Shown here in pieces: positions 8,140 to 17,631 of a stretch of 64,000 bases of DNA; position 1 is the stretch's first letter; each line of letters begins with the position of its first letter. The stretch comes from Streptomyces sp. ERV7 (GTDB lineage: Bacteria > Actinomycetota > Actinomycetes > Streptomycetales > Streptomycetaceae): contig NZ_LYOY01000040.1 of assembly GCF_001653515.1 (NCBI RefSeq), positions 868,001 to 932,000 of the forward strand, written 5' to 3'. Below the pieces are notes generated by a model. That model was not told the origin of the DNA and searched no databases. It saw nothing but the letters and a program-made list of their open reading frames with translations. Both the position numbers and the translations under genes were made by a program.

Positions 8140-9021
8140 ATGGTGCGACGCAGCGACGTGACGGGATCCGATGGCGTACGCCTCGCTGCCTGGGAGTTCG
8201 CGGACCCGCCCAAGGACCGCCGGGAGAACGGCCGGGCGCCGGGGGTGTTACTGCTCCACGGACTGATGGGCCGCGCCGCGCACTGGGCGCCCACCGCCCG
8301 CTGGCTCGCCGAGCGGCACCGCGCGGTCGCCCTGGACCAGCGCGGCCACGGCCGCAGCGACAAGCCCGCCGAGGGGCCCTTCACCCGCGAGGCCTATGTG
8401 GCGGACGCCGAGGCGGCGATCGAGCAGCTCGCCCTCGCCCCGGTCACCCTCGTCGGCCACTCCATGGGCGCCCTCACCGCCTGGCAGCTCGCCGCCCGCC
8501 GCCCCGACCTCGTCCGCGCCCTGGTGATCTGCGACATGCGCGCCTCGGCGCTCGGCGCGGCCTCCCAGCGCGAGTGGGAGGACTGGTTCAAGTCCTGGCC
8601 GGTCCCGTTCGCGACGCTCGCGGACGTACGGAAGTGGTTCGGCGAGGACGACCCCTGGGTGGAGCGCCCCAGCCCCGCGCGCGGCGAGTTCTTCGCCGAG
8701 GTGATGGCCGAGCGCGCCGACGGCTGGCGCCCGGTCTTCTCCCGCCGCCAGATGCTCACCTCCCGCGAGACCTGGGTGTACGACGCGCACTGGGAGGAGC
8801 TGGCCCAGGTCCGCTGCCCGGCGCTGGTGGTCCGCGGCCTCGACGGCGAGCTCGGCCGCGCCGAGGCCCAGGAGATGGTCCGCGTACTGCCCCGCGGTCA
8901 GTACGCGGAAGTGGCCGACGCCGGCCATCTCGTCCACTACGACCAGCCGGAGGGCTGGCGGGCCGCGGTCGAGCCGTTCCTCCGGGAGGCGGCCGAGCAG
9001 CCGGTCCCGACGAACCCCTGA
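8140..9021 (+). CDS. Alpha/beta hydrolase
   Basis: A 293-residue single-domain alpha/beta hydrolase. Visible: oxyanion region LLLHGLMGRAAHW, DQRGHGRSDKP, nucleophile elbow VGHSMGALTAW (Ser in GHSMG) and the catalytic His near DAGHLVHYDQPEGW. There is no signal peptide, so it is cytoplasmic. The start at 8140 is chosen because the homologous block begins there and AGGA precedes it; the frame extends 32 codons further without family similarity. The substrate is not predictable. Confidence 0.85.
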   Translation: MVRRSDVTGSDGVRLAAWEFADPPKDRRENGRAPGVLLLHGLMGRAAHWAPTARWLAERHRAVALDQRGHGRSDKPAEGPFTREAYVADAEAAIEQLALAPVTLVGHSMGALTAWQLAARRPDLVRALVICDMRASALGAASQREWEDWFKSWPVPFATLADVRKWFGEDDPWVERPSPARGEFFAEVMAERADGWRPVFSRRQMLTSRETWVYDAHWEELAQVRCPALVVRGLDGELGRAEAQEMVRVLPRGQYAEVADAGHLVHYDQPEGWRAAVEPFLREAAEQPVPTNP

Positions 9022-9040
9022 CCCGGTCGCGTACGGACCG

Positions 9041-9976
9041 TCAGCCGCGCCCGGGGGCCGCCGGGGCAGGCTTGGCGGGCGGCGGCGCGGTGGGCGCGGA
9101 CGTACTGGGCGCGGACGTACTGGGCGCGGACGTACTGGGCGCGGGCGCGGTGGGCGCGGGTGCCGCCCACACCGGGTACTGCTCGCCCGGCCGCATGTTC
9201 TCGTACAGCTGGGAGACCGTCACCAGCGTGTAGCCCGCGCTCCGCAGCCCGGCGATGATGCCGGGCACGGCGGGCACGGTCCACGGCAGCACGTCGTGCA
9301 GCAGGACCACGCCGCCCGGCCGGGCCCGCTCCAGGACCAGCTTCCGTACGAGCTCGGTGGTCGTGTTGTGGTAGTCCGTCGCGGTCACGTTCCACAGGAT
9401 CTGGGCGAGCCCGAGCGCCCGGGCCGCGCCCGTCACCCGGGCGTCCGTGAGGCCCTTGGGCGGCCGCATCAGCGTCGGCCTGGTCCCGGTGAGCTGCTGG
9501 AGCACCGACTGGGTGAGGCTGAGCTGGCGCAGGACCTCCGCCTCGGGCAGACCGGTCAGGACCGGGTGCGTCCAGGTGTGGTTGCCGATGACATGGCCCT
9601 GCGCGGCGATCCTCCGTACGAGGTCGGGATAGGTGTGCACGGGCTTCTCGCCGACCAGGAAGAACGTCGCCCGCACGCCCTCCCGGCCGAGTATGTCGAG
9701 CAGCCGCGCGGTGTACGGGCCGGGCCCGTCGTCGAAGGTGAGCGCGATGCACTTGGCGGTCCGGCACAGCGGTGAGTACGGCAGCGCGCCCGGCCCCCGG
9801 CCGTCCTCCGCATCGACCTCCGGCGGGCTCTCGTCGCCCTCGTGGACATGGTGGACGGGAGCGGCCCGGGGCGCGTCGGGGGCGCTCGCGCCGGTGGCGC
9901 AGGCCACGCAGAACAGCAGTACCGAGGTGGCCAGCCCGGCGGTCACGGCCCTGAGCGTCACTCGATACGCGGTCAC
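9041..9976 (-). CDS. Secreted polysaccharide deacetylase (NodB domain)
   Basis: A 311-residue exported carbohydrate esterase family 4 protein, expected to remove N-acetyl groups from peptidoglycan or chitin-like substrates. It has an N-terminal signal segment ending near VLLFCVACATGAS (a possible but non-canonical lipobox) and a NodB core with motif 1 TFDDGPG, metal-binding HTWTHP, RPPKG and LLHDV. The C-terminal tail is low-complexity Ala/Pro/Thr/Ser with three APSTS repeats encoded by a 15-base tandem repeat around 9094-9142. GTG start. Confidence 0.9.
   Translation of the reverse strand: MTAYRVTLRAVTAGLATSVLLFCVACATGASAPDAPRAAPVHHVHEGDESPPEVDAEDGRGPGALPYSPLCRTAKCIALTFDDGPGPYTARLLDILGREGVRATFFLVGEKPVHTYPDLVRRIAAQGHVIGNHTWTHPVLTGLPEAEVLRQLSLTQSVLQQLTGTRPTLMRPPKGLTDARVTGAARALGLAQILWNVTATDYHNTTTELVRKLVLERARPGGVVLLHDVLPWTVPAVPGIIAGLRSAGYTLVTVSQLYENMRPGEQYPVWAAPAPTAPAPSTSAPSTSAPSTSAPTAPPPAKPAPAAPGRG
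9094..9142. repeat. 15-bp tandem repeat in deacetylase tail
   Basis: Three consecutive copies of a GCGCGGACGTACTGG-type unit encode the APSTS repeats at the C-terminus of the deacetylase. In-frame copy-number change is possible. Confidence 0.7.
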
Positions 9977-10052
9977 ACAAAAGATCTACCCAGGCCCGCC
10001 GTGGCGCGCATGCGGGCGTCACCCAGGAGAGTGACGCCCGCCCGTCCCGCCG

Positions 10053-11684
10053 TCAGCCCCGGCTGACCGCCGTGAGGATCTCCGGCAGCCGCTTCGCCGT
10101 GCGCGGGGCCGCCACCCGCAGCCCGGCGTACGCGACGAGCGCCCCGTACACCGCCCCCAGCGGCAGCAGCAGCCACAGCGCGCCGTGCCGGTCCGAGACG
10201 TGCAGCCAGATCGTCAGGGCGATCAGCGGCGCGGACAGCAGCCCGCTGGTGAGCATCCCGCCGAGGATCGCCAGGGAGGCGATGCCGCCCTGCCCCGGCG
10301 CCACGTTCTTGCGGCTGTCCTGCGGGACCGAGTAGGCGCACACCGCCGAGGCGACCGCGCCCGTCGCCAGCATCGCGCCGAGCAGCCCCAGCGAGAGCCC
10401 CAACGCCTGCGGGAACGCCGGCCAGTTGCCGACCATCGAGGCCGTCACCACCGCGACCAGAACCGTGTACGGGGCCGTCACCAGCGCGATGGCGAAGGCG
10501 CGGGCGCGCAGCTCCAGATAGGCGTCCCGGGGCGTGGAGATCGTCTGGACGACCATCCAGAACGCCGAGGTGTCCTGCCCGAACTGGTTGTACATCTGGG
10601 CGCCCAGCATGAACGCGCCGAACGAGGCGAAGTACACCGTGCCGTTGCCCTGGAGGGCGTTGGCGACCGGGACGATCAGACCGATGGCGAGCGAGGTGAT
10701 CCACGCCGCCTTGGTCTTGGGGTCGCGCCAGGCGTACCGCAGGGTGCGCAGCATCACGGTGCCGGTGCGGCCCTCGGGCAGCAGCCCGGCCAGGCCCGGC
10801 CGGTCCGCCTGCTTGCGGGCCGTGTCGGCGGGCCGCAGCGTCGAGCCGTCCGGGCTCGTCATCAGCCGTTCCAGCGAGCGCTGCCAGCCGTAGAGCAGGG
10901 CCGCCAACGCCACGGCGGTGAGCAGGAGTTGTACGGCGGCGCGGCCGTACGCGCCCTCGCCGGCCGCGTCGACCGCGCCGATCGCGGCGGCGGGCGGCAG
11001 CCAGCGGACCACGTCCCCGGCCGGGTCGAGCGCGGAGAGGCCGCCCGAGTCGCCGAGCTTCTGCACCCCGAAGTTGACGAACTGGAAGCCGATGGCGATC
11101 ACCAGCCCGCTCAGCACGGCGAGGTCGCGGCCCTTGCGGGAGGTCAGCAGGCGGGTGTTGGCCGTCGCCACCGTCCGCGCGAGCGCCACGCACACCAGGA
11201 TCGTCAGCGGTACGGCGAGCAACGCCACCCCGGCCGCCGCCGCGCTGTGGACCACCGCGAGCGCCGAGCCGAGCACCAGGCAGAGCGTGAACAGCGGCCC
11301 GATGCCGACCAGGGAGGCCGCGAGCAGCGCCGTGATCAGCGAGCGCGGGCGCAGCGGCAGCATCACCAGACGGGTCGCGTCCAGGGTCTCGTCGCCGCTG
11401 GGGAAGAACAGCGGCATCACCGTCCAGGCGAGCGCGAGGACGGCGGTGACCAGGACCGCGACCGTGGCCGCGTGGGCGTCGCCGCGCAGCGCCAGCAGGC
11501 CGAGAAGCTGGAGGGCCGCGAAGAGCAGGGCGAGTACGGCCGAGGTGATGTAGGCGGCCCGGCGCCCGCCCGACTGCCGCAGCCCGTTCCTGAGCAGCGA
11601 CAGCTTCAGCCGGACGAAGAGGGGCGTGAGGGAGGGCGCGCCCGGGGATACGGGGGCCTTCGGTGCCGTGTGGGCGCTGCTCAT
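10053..11684 (-). CDS. ABC transporter permease
   Basis: A 543-residue integral membrane protein with many hydrophobic segments, for example AAYITSAVLALLFAALQLLG, VAVLVTAVLALAWTVMPLFF and VLVAVVTASMVG. It carries cytoplasmic stretches such as PSGDETLDATRLVMLPLRPR that are typical of Streptomyces export permeases of the SCO-type ABC-2 group. Its ATG overlaps the ATPase stop (ATGA), so the two proteins form one exporter. The substrate is unknown. Confidence 0.85.
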   Translation of the reverse strand: MSSAHTAPKAPVSPGAPSLTPLFVRLKLSLLRNGLRQSGGRRAAYITSAVLALLFAALQLLGLLALRGDAHAATVAVLVTAVLALAWTVMPLFFPSGDETLDATRLVMLPLRPRSLITALLAASLVGIGPLFTLCLVLGSALAVVHSAAAAGVALLAVPLTILVCVALARTVATANTRLLTSRKGRDLAVLSGLVIAIGFQFVNFGVQKLGDSGGLSALDPAGDVVRWLPPAAAIGAVDAAGEGAYGRAAVQLLLTAVALAALLYGWQRSLERLMTSPDGSTLRPADTARKQADRPGLAGLLPEGRTGTVMLRTLRYAWRDPKTKAAWITSLAIGLIVPVANALQGNGTVYFASFGAFMLGAQMYNQFGQDTSAFWMVVQTISTPRDAYLELRARAFAIALVTAPYTVLVAVVTASMVGNWPAFPQALGLSLGLLGAMLATGAVASAVCAYSVPQDSRKNVAPGQGGIASLAILGGMLTSGLLSAPLIALTIWLHVSDRHGALWLLLPLGAVYGALVAYAGLRVAAPRTAKRLPEILTAVSRG

Positions 11685-12523
11685 CGGGCCGCACCGCCGC
11701 CGAGCCAGTCGAGGGTGTCGCCGGTGTCGCGGCCGTGGGCGCCCACGAGTTCGAGGAAGGCGTTCTGCAGCGAGCTCGCGCTGCCCCGGACCTCGGCGAG
11801 CGTGCCCTGTGCGCGGATGCGCCCGGCGGCCATCACCGCGACCCAGTCGCACAGCGACTCCACGAGCTCCATGACGTGGCTGGAGAAGACGACGGTCGCG
11901 CCGGACGCGGTGTAGCGCTCCAGGACGCGGCGGATCGTCGCCGCCGAGACCGGGTCGACGCCCTCGAACGGCTCGTCCAGGAACAGCACTTCGGGGTTGT
12001 GCAGCAGCGCCGCCGCGAGCCCGATCTTCTTGCGCATACCGGTCGAGTAGTCCACGACGAGCTTGTGCTGGGCGCCCGCGAGGTCCAGGACGTCCAGGAG
12101 CTGGGTGGCCCGCTTGTCGACCTCGGCGCCGGGCAGCCCGCGCAGCCGGCCGGTGTAGCCGAGCAGTTCGCGCCCCGTCAGCCGTTCGAAGAGCCGCAGC
12201 CCCTCCGGCAGCACGCCGATCCGGGACTTCACCGCGACCGGGTCGCGCCACACGTCGTGGCCGCCGACCTCGACGGTGCCGCGGTCGGGGCGGAGCAGGC
12301 CGGTCACCATCGACAGGGTGGTGGTCTTGCCCGCCCCGTTCGGCCCGACCAGGCCGATGAACTTGCCCGCCGGAAGCTCCAGATCGATCCCGGCGACGGC
12401 GATCTGGTCGCCGAAGCGCTTCCACAGATCACTGACCCGGACCGCGGGCGGCAGGTCCCGGCCCCCGCCCGAGGAGTCGGGTTCCGCAGGGGCGGAGCCG
12501 CCGTCGAATGTCTGGTCCGGCAT
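11681..12523 (-). CDS. ABC transporter ATP-binding protein
   Basis: A 280-residue ATPase of the ABC-2 export type. Walker A is GLVGPNGAGKTT, the signature is YSTGMRKKIGLA, and Walker B is VLFLDEPFEGVDP, followed by the H-loop FSSHVME. I start it at the ATG at 12523, which begins MPDQTFDGG; the frame is open further upstream without support. It is translationally coupled to the permease. About 280 bases separate it from the divergent CoA ligase fragment. Confidence 0.92.
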   Translation of the reverse strand: MPDQTFDGGSAPAEPDSSGGGRDLPPAVRVSDLWKRFGDQIAVAGIDLELPAGKFIGLVGPNGAGKTTTLSMVTGLLRPDRGTVEVGGHDVWRDPVAVKSRIGVLPEGLRLFERLTGRELLGYTGRLRGLPGAEVDKRATQLLDVLDLAGAQHKLVVDYSTGMRKKIGLAAALLHNPEVLFLDEPFEGVDPVSAATIRRVLERYTASGATVVFSSHVMELVESLCDWVAVMAAGRIRAQGTLAEVRGSASSLQNAFLELVGAHGRDTGDTLDWLGGGAAR

Positions 12524-12803
12524 GGTGGTGCGCCTTTCGTCCCCGTCCGTACGTTCGTACGCACGTATCGGGGACACCCTACGAGTGGCGCGCCCGGGCG
12601 GCGGCGGCCTCGCGTCCGCAGGCGTACGCGAGGGGGCTGATGAGCTCCTCGGCGTCGGGCAGCCAGCGGTTGGCGGGGGTGGGGCACCAGCCCCGATCGT
12701 CCCCGTGCACACGATCCGGCAAGGAGCGCGCACGGATCGTCAAGGACATCTCTAGTAGGCCCTCGTTGAATGAGGCACAAGCCGACCAGGAGGGGGCAGG
12801 CAG

Positions 12804-14180
12804 TTGAACACCCCATCGCAAGCAGACCACGGATCCGCCCACGCGGACACCTTCGTACGGGACCACCTACCACCCGGGCCGCTCCAGCCCGACCTGCTCC
12901 TCGGCATGCCCTCACTGCGCTTTCCCGCGCGGCTGAACTGCGCGTGGGAACTCCTGGAGGGGGGCGGCTCGTTGGACCGGGCACAGCGGCCCGCCGTGCT
13001 GTCCCCCCATGGCGTGCGCTGGACGTATGAGCAGCTCACCACGGTCGTGGCGCGCATCGTCCACGTCCTGACCGAGGACATGGGCCTGGTGCCGGGCAAC
13101 CGGGTGCTGCTGCGTGGTGCCAACACACCGATGCTGGCGGCGATCTGGCTGGCGGTGGTGCGGGCGGGCGGGGTGGTCGTGGCCACTGCGCCGACCCTGC
13201 GGGCCAAGGAGCTCACCCAGGTGATCGACAAGGCCCGGGTCACCCACGCCCTGTGCGAGTCCGGCCTGCGGTCCGAGCTGGAGTCGACCGGGCGGGCGCC
13301 CCGGACGATGTTCTTCCTCGGCGGGGCGGGCGCCGAGGCCGGTCTGGAGCAGGCCATGCAGGACAAACCCGACTGGTCGCTCCCGGTCGACACCGCCGCG
13401 ACCGACCCCTGTCTCATCGCCTTCACCTCCGGCACCGCGGGGACGCCCAAGGCCACGGTGCACTCGCACCGCGATGTGATGGCCGCGTGCAACTCCTTCC
13501 CCCAGCACGTCCTGAGGGCCACCGGCGACGACCGCTTCATCGGCACCCCCTCGCTGGCGGACACCTACGGGCTGGGCGGGCTGCTCCTCTTCCCCCTGCA
13601 CGTCGGCGCCTCGACCGTACTGCTCCCCACCTCGTCGCCGCGTCAACTCGCCCGGGCCGTCGGAGAGTTCCGGGCGACCGTCTGCTTCAGCGGGCCCGCC
13701 CGCTACCAGGCGATCTGCGCCGACCCCACCCCGTACGACCTGGCGTCGCTGCGCGAGTGCGTCTCCTCCGGAGAGGCGCTGCCCCTGGAGACCCGGCGCA
13801 GATGGAAGCAGCGCACCGGCAACAGCGTGATCGACGGGCTCGGCTCCACCGAGATGCTCCACATCATCGTCTCGATGCGCGGCGAGGAGGCCTGGTCACG
13901 ACCGGGCGCGATCGGGCGGCCCGTCCCGGGCTATCTCACCGCGATCGTCGACGAGTCCGGGCGCCCCCTTCCGTACGGCCAGGTCGGCGCGCTCGCCGTC
14001 AAGGGGCCCACCGGCTGCCGCTACCTCGACGACGAACGCCAGCAGGACACCGTGCGCAACGGCTGGACCTTCACGGGCGACGCCTGCTGGGCCGACGAGT
14101 ACGGCTTCCTCTACTACCACTCCCGGGTGGACGACCCGCTCAGCGACTCCGGACTGCCTCACGGTAGTCACGCGGGCTGA
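12804..14180 (+). pseudogene. Benzoate/2-aminobenzoate-CoA ligase-like, C-terminally truncated
   Basis: ANL-family ligase resembling (amino)benzoate-CoA ligases: DTFVRDHLPPGPLQPD and RLNCAWELLEG at the N-terminus, P-loop FTSGTAGTPKATV, GLGSTEMLHI and FTGDACWADEYG. The protein stops at 458 residues in YHSRVDD, exactly where the hinge (RxDDxI..G..P.E) should lead into the C-terminal domain with the catalytic lysine. That domain, about 80-100 residues, is missing, and the last 14 codons read antisense through the 3' end of the intact AraC gene. Loss of activity is therefore likely. TTG start with AGGAGG 9-14 bases upstream. Confidence 0.75.
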
Positions 14181-15108
14181 TCCCGTACGCCGCCCGGAAG
14201 GCGCGGCTGAAGTGGGAGGGCTCGATGAAACCCCAGCGGGCGCCGATCGCGTACACCGGACGGCGGCGCAGCGCCGGGTCGGCCAGGTCCCGGCGGCAGC
14301 AGTCGAGCCGCCGGGACCTGATCCACGCGGCGACCGTCGTCCCGCGCGAGTCGAAGACCTGGTGGAGGTGGCGCAGGGAGATGCGGTGCGCGGCGGCGAC
14401 CGTCGCGGGCGAGAGCGAGGGGTCGCTCAGATGCCGGTTGATGAAGTCGCAGACCTCCACGCGCAGCGCCTGCTTGCGCGACTCGGGGCTCATCTCCTCC
14501 TCGACGGCCAGCCGGCGCCCGAGCACGGCGGCGAGCAGGTCCACCGTCACCGAGGCCAGGGCCGGGATGTCGCCGGGCGCGCACTCGTCGGCGCGGGCGT
14601 CGAGGTCGGCGAGCCAGCGGCCGAACACCCCGCCCAGGCCCCGGTCGGCGGCGATGGGCGTCGCGGTGACCCGCTGGACCACGGCCTGCGGCAGCGGCAG
14701 CCGGGTCCGGGGCAGCTGCACCACCGTCATCGAGGAGAGCTCGCCGTCGAACCCGCCCTCGAAGGGGAGGCCGCTGTCCACCAGGACCAGCTCCCCGGCG
14801 CGCACGGCCGCCTCCCGCCCGCCCTGCGCGGCGTGACCCCGCCCCGACATCAGGACGTTGACCTGGTAGACCTCGGGGTCGTCCTGCCGTATCAGCCTGG
14901 GCGTACGGGTGATCTCCACGCTGGGGTACGTCAGCGTGGAGACCCGCACATCGCCGAGGTCCAGGACGCGCAGCCGGGCATCGAAGTCCTCGGCGCACTC
15001 GCTGCGCAGCCAGTTGCGCACATGGGACTGCGCGGCCAACTCGCTCCACAGCGCGAACCGTTCGGCCGCCGGCACGACCGCGGTGGTGAACTCGCTCGTC
15101 AGACCCAT
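14140..15108 (-). CDS. AraC-family transcriptional regulator
   Basis: A 322-residue regulator with an N-terminal AraC-binding-like sensor (HVRNWLRSE, YQVNVLMSGRGHAAQGG) and a C-terminal double HTH (SPATVAAAHRISLRHLHQVF, then IGARWGFIEPSHFSRAFRAAYG and SPRDYR). The full family length is present. The ATG at 15108 is chosen because GGGGGTGGG precedes it. It is convergent with, and overlaps by 41 bases, the truncated CoA ligase. Members of this group often control aromatic-acid catabolism. Confidence 0.87.
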   Translation of the reverse strand: MGLTSEFTTAVVPAAERFALWSELAAQSHVRNWLRSECAEDFDARLRVLDLGDVRVSTLTYPSVEITRTPRLIRQDDPEVYQVNVLMSGRGHAAQGGREAAVRAGELVLVDSGLPFEGGFDGELSSMTVVQLPRTRLPLPQAVVQRVTATPIAADRGLGGVFGRWLADLDARADECAPGDIPALASVTVDLLAAVLGRRLAVEEEMSPESRKQALRVEVCDFINRHLSDPSLSPATVAAAHRISLRHLHQVFDSRGTTVAAWIRSRRLDCCRRDLADPALRRRPVYAIGARWGFIEPSHFSRAFRAAYGISPRDYREAVRSR

Positions 15109-15333
15109 CGCCCACCCCCGTGGCGCCGAATGTCCGGTGCGGCCCGAGAATGACACACCCGTTCGTCAAGAGTCGAGCGCATGATCGGCCATCCAACGCC
15201 GTTCACCTGCCAAGTCCCGCCCGGAGCCGGAACGCCGCGCGAGTGCCGCGAGGAGCGTCGCGGCGGCCGCCCCAGCGCGGTGCGGGCGAAATCCCGTTGC
15301 CCGTCGGCCGACCCATGAGGAAGTCTTCCCGCC

Positions 15334-15633
15334 ATGTCAGCGAACACCGCCAGCGGCGCGCCAGAGACCCCCACCCACGACTCCCGAGGGGTGGCCGCGC
15401 TCTTCTCCCACGGCCGTCTGACAGCGATCCCGCGCAAGGCGGCCCGTCGTGAGCAACTGCTCGTCCACCTCAAGGAGACGCTCTTCGAGCCGGGACGGCA
15501 GTACACCGAGCGGGAGATCAACGAGGCTCTGCTCACGGTGCACGACGACTTCCCGGCGCTGCGCCGCTATCTGATCACGGCGGGCCTGCTGACCCGGACC
15601 CGGGACGGCGCCAGCTACCAGCGCGCGGCCTGA
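15334..15633 (+). CDS. DUF2087-domain protein
   Basis: A 99-residue protein whose C-terminal two thirds match the DUF2087 pattern: RREQLLVHLKETLFEPGRQY, TEREINEALLTVHDDF, LRRYLITAGLLTRTRDGASY. The fold is winged-helix-like, and such domains are often attached to regulators. It is stand-alone here, between the AraC regulator and the lipase-like gene. The function is unknown. Confidence 0.75.
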   Translation: MSANTASGAPETPTHDSRGVAALFSHGRLTAIPRKAARREQLLVHLKETLFEPGRQYTEREINEALLTVHDDFPALRRYLITAGLLTRTRDGASYQRAA

Positions 15634-15675
15634 CCGGCCGGGCACCGGCCGGGCACCGGCCGGACCCTAGGCGCG

Positions 15676-16807
15676 TCAGGGGTTCTCGAACCTCACCTCC
15701 GGGTTCTCGGCCGTCGGGCCCGCGAGCACCGGCTGCGGTATCCCCCGCAGGTGCTCGTCGAAGAAGGCGGCCACATAGGTGCGGGTGATGCCGATCGCGC
15801 GCTCCGCGGGCAGCGGCGGCTGCGGCAGGCCGAAGTGCCGCTCGATGGCCGGGCTGTCGGAGAAGGTGAAGTGCTCCGACCCGGACACGCTCAGCCAGCG
15901 CTTCCAGCCCCCGAGCGTCGGCCACGTCCGGTCCCAGGTCGCGTCGGGGCCGCCGGGCCGGTGCTCGTCCGTGCCGAGCATCATGAAGGGGCGCCCGCCG
16001 AGCCCTCCCGCGGGCAGGGTGTCCCAGAACGCCCCGTCCATGTTGATGCCGGCCGCGACCCGCCGGTCCCCCACCATCGTCGACGCCGCGCTCGCGCCGC
16101 CTATCGAGTGGCCGGCCATACCGATGTGCCGCTTGTCGATGATGTCGGCGTACCGCCATATCGCATGGCGTCCGGTGAGCCGGTCTAGGACGAAGGAGAC
16201 GTCCTTGGCGCGCGTCGCCGTCACGACGCTCCCCGACACTCCGCCGGGGCCCACCGCGTCGCACGCCAGACAGGTCAGGGTCCGGCCGCCGGGGACGGAG
16301 ATGCCGAACGACTCGTACGCGTGGTCCAGGGAGGCGACCACATACCCCCTGCTGGCGAGGTCCTCCGCGAGACCGGTCAGGGTGTAGCGGGACACGCTGA
16401 AGCCGGGCGAGAGCACGATCAGGGGGTAACTCCCCCGCGCGGGCCGCGCGTCAGGGCGGCTGTGGGTCCGCGTAGCGCTCAACTGCGCCGCGGGGACGGC
16501 CGCTTCGATGCCGAGGCCCTTCACCAGAAGGCCCGTCTCCTCGGTGGTGGCGTACGGCGCCGGGCGCCCGGGCCCGGACCGCGCCGCCGGATAGTGCAGG
16601 GTGAGCATGAGCTCACGCGCGTCCGCGCCGGCCTGCCACGGGTCCGTGCGCGACCGGTCGACCAGGTGGAACACGGAACTTCCCACCCCGAACTCGCCGG
16701 TGGGGCGCGGCAGTCGCATGGGCCGGGCGGCGGCGTCGGCCGGTGCGGCCGGCAGGGCCGATGCGGCCGGCAGGGCCGATGCGGCCGGCAGGGCCGATGC
16801 GGCCGGC
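15676..16807 (-). CDS. Lipase/PAF-acetylhydrolase-like enzyme, 5' end uncertain
   Basis: Secreted-type alpha/beta hydrolase of the PAF-acetylhydrolase/dienelactone group: VGSSVFHLVDRSRTDPW, YPLIVLSPGFSVSRYTLTGL, nucleophile elbow GMAGHSIGGASA, MDGAFWDTLP, and the His in SGSEHFTFSDSP. It ends in RFENP after about 370 residues. The usual ATG plus signal peptide is not found: the only ATG (16719) has no ribosome site, and the Ala/Pro/Ser stretch before it runs on into the antisense of the membrane-protein gene. The end given marks the repeat region, not a proven start. The gene is probably 5'-truncated. Confidence 0.65.
16745..16807. repeat. 18-bp tandem repeat, 3.5 copies
   Basis: The unit GCGGCCGGCAGGGCCGAT occurs at 16745, 16763 and 16781 with a half copy at 16799. 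On the minus strand it encodes an ALPAAS-type repeat at the apparent N-terminus of the lipase-like gene. It lies next to the suspected rearrangement junction. Confidence 0.85.
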
Positions 16808-16849
16808 GCCGCCGGGGATAACGCCGACGGTCGCGGCGCCGCCGAAGCG

Positions 16850-17575
16850 GTGTGCCCGCCCGTCCAGGTCCAGATGCAGACCCCGCAGGCGCCACCGCCG
16901 CACCAGGCCCCGTACGACGCGTACGACGACGAGCCCCCGCGCCGCTCGCGCCTCGGCATCATCGCCGCCGTCGGTATCGGCCTCGCGGTCGTCGGACTCG
17001 GCGCCGGGTATCTGATCAGCGGCACCGGCGGCGGCGACGGCGACAAGAAGGACGACAGCGAGCCCATCGCCAAGACCACTCCGACCACCGGCGGCGGTGA
17101 CGGCAAGCCCGACGCCGACCCCGCCAAGGCGCAGGCCGTCGAGCTCGACAAGCTGCTCGCCGACAGCAACAACAGCCGTGACGCCGTCATCGGCGCCGTC
17201 GCCGGCATCCGCGGCTGCGACAAGCTGGACACCGCCGCCTCGACCCTGCGCGACGCCGCCCGCCAGCGCGGTGAGCTGGTCACCCGGCTCCAGAAGGTCG
17301 CCGTGGACAAGCTGCCCAACAACGCCAAGCTCACCGCCGAGCTCACCAAGGCGTGGCAGGCGTCCGCGTCCGCCGACAACCACTACGCAGCCTGGGCCGA
17401 CCAGTCCGCCAAGGACAAGGGCTGCAAGCACGGCCACGCCCGCCGTACGCCCGAAGCCGCCCAGGGCGACCGTGCCAGCGGCGAGGCGACCCTCGCCAAG
17501 AAGCAGGCGGCGGGGCTGTGGAACGCCATCGCGGGCAAGTACGGGCTGACCAAGCGGTCCTCCGCCCAGCTCTGA
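16850..17575 (+). CDS. Membrane-anchored protein of unknown function
   Basis: About 241 residues. A short Pro/Gln-rich cytoplasmic head (QMQTPQAPPPHQAPYDAYDD) and basic RRSR lead into one transmembrane helix (LGIIAAVGIGLAVVGLGAG). An acidic Gly/Asp/Lys linker and an extracytoplasmic helical domain with two cysteines (IRGCDKLD, DKGCKHG) follow. The start could be GTG 16850 or ATG 16874; neither has a good ribosome site. In similar Streptomyces proteins the Pro-rich head is usually longer, so this gene may be 5'-truncated. Function not recognised. Confidence 0.6.
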   Translation: MCPPVQVQMQTPQAPPPHQAPYDAYDDEPPRRSRLGIIAAVGIGLAVVGLGAGYLISGTGGGDGDKKDDSEPIAKTTPTTGGGDGKPDADPAKAQAVELDKLLADSNNSRDAVIGAVAGIRGCDKLDTAASTLRDAARQRGELVTRLQKVAVDKLPNNAKLTAELTKAWQASASADNHYAAWADQSAKDKGCKHGHARRTPEAAQGDRASGEATLAKKQAAGLWNAIAGKYGLTKRSSAQL

Positions 17576-17631
17576 CCCACGTCGGAGACCCGCGCCGGCG
17601 ACCCGCGTGCGGACCGCGTCGGCGACCCGCG

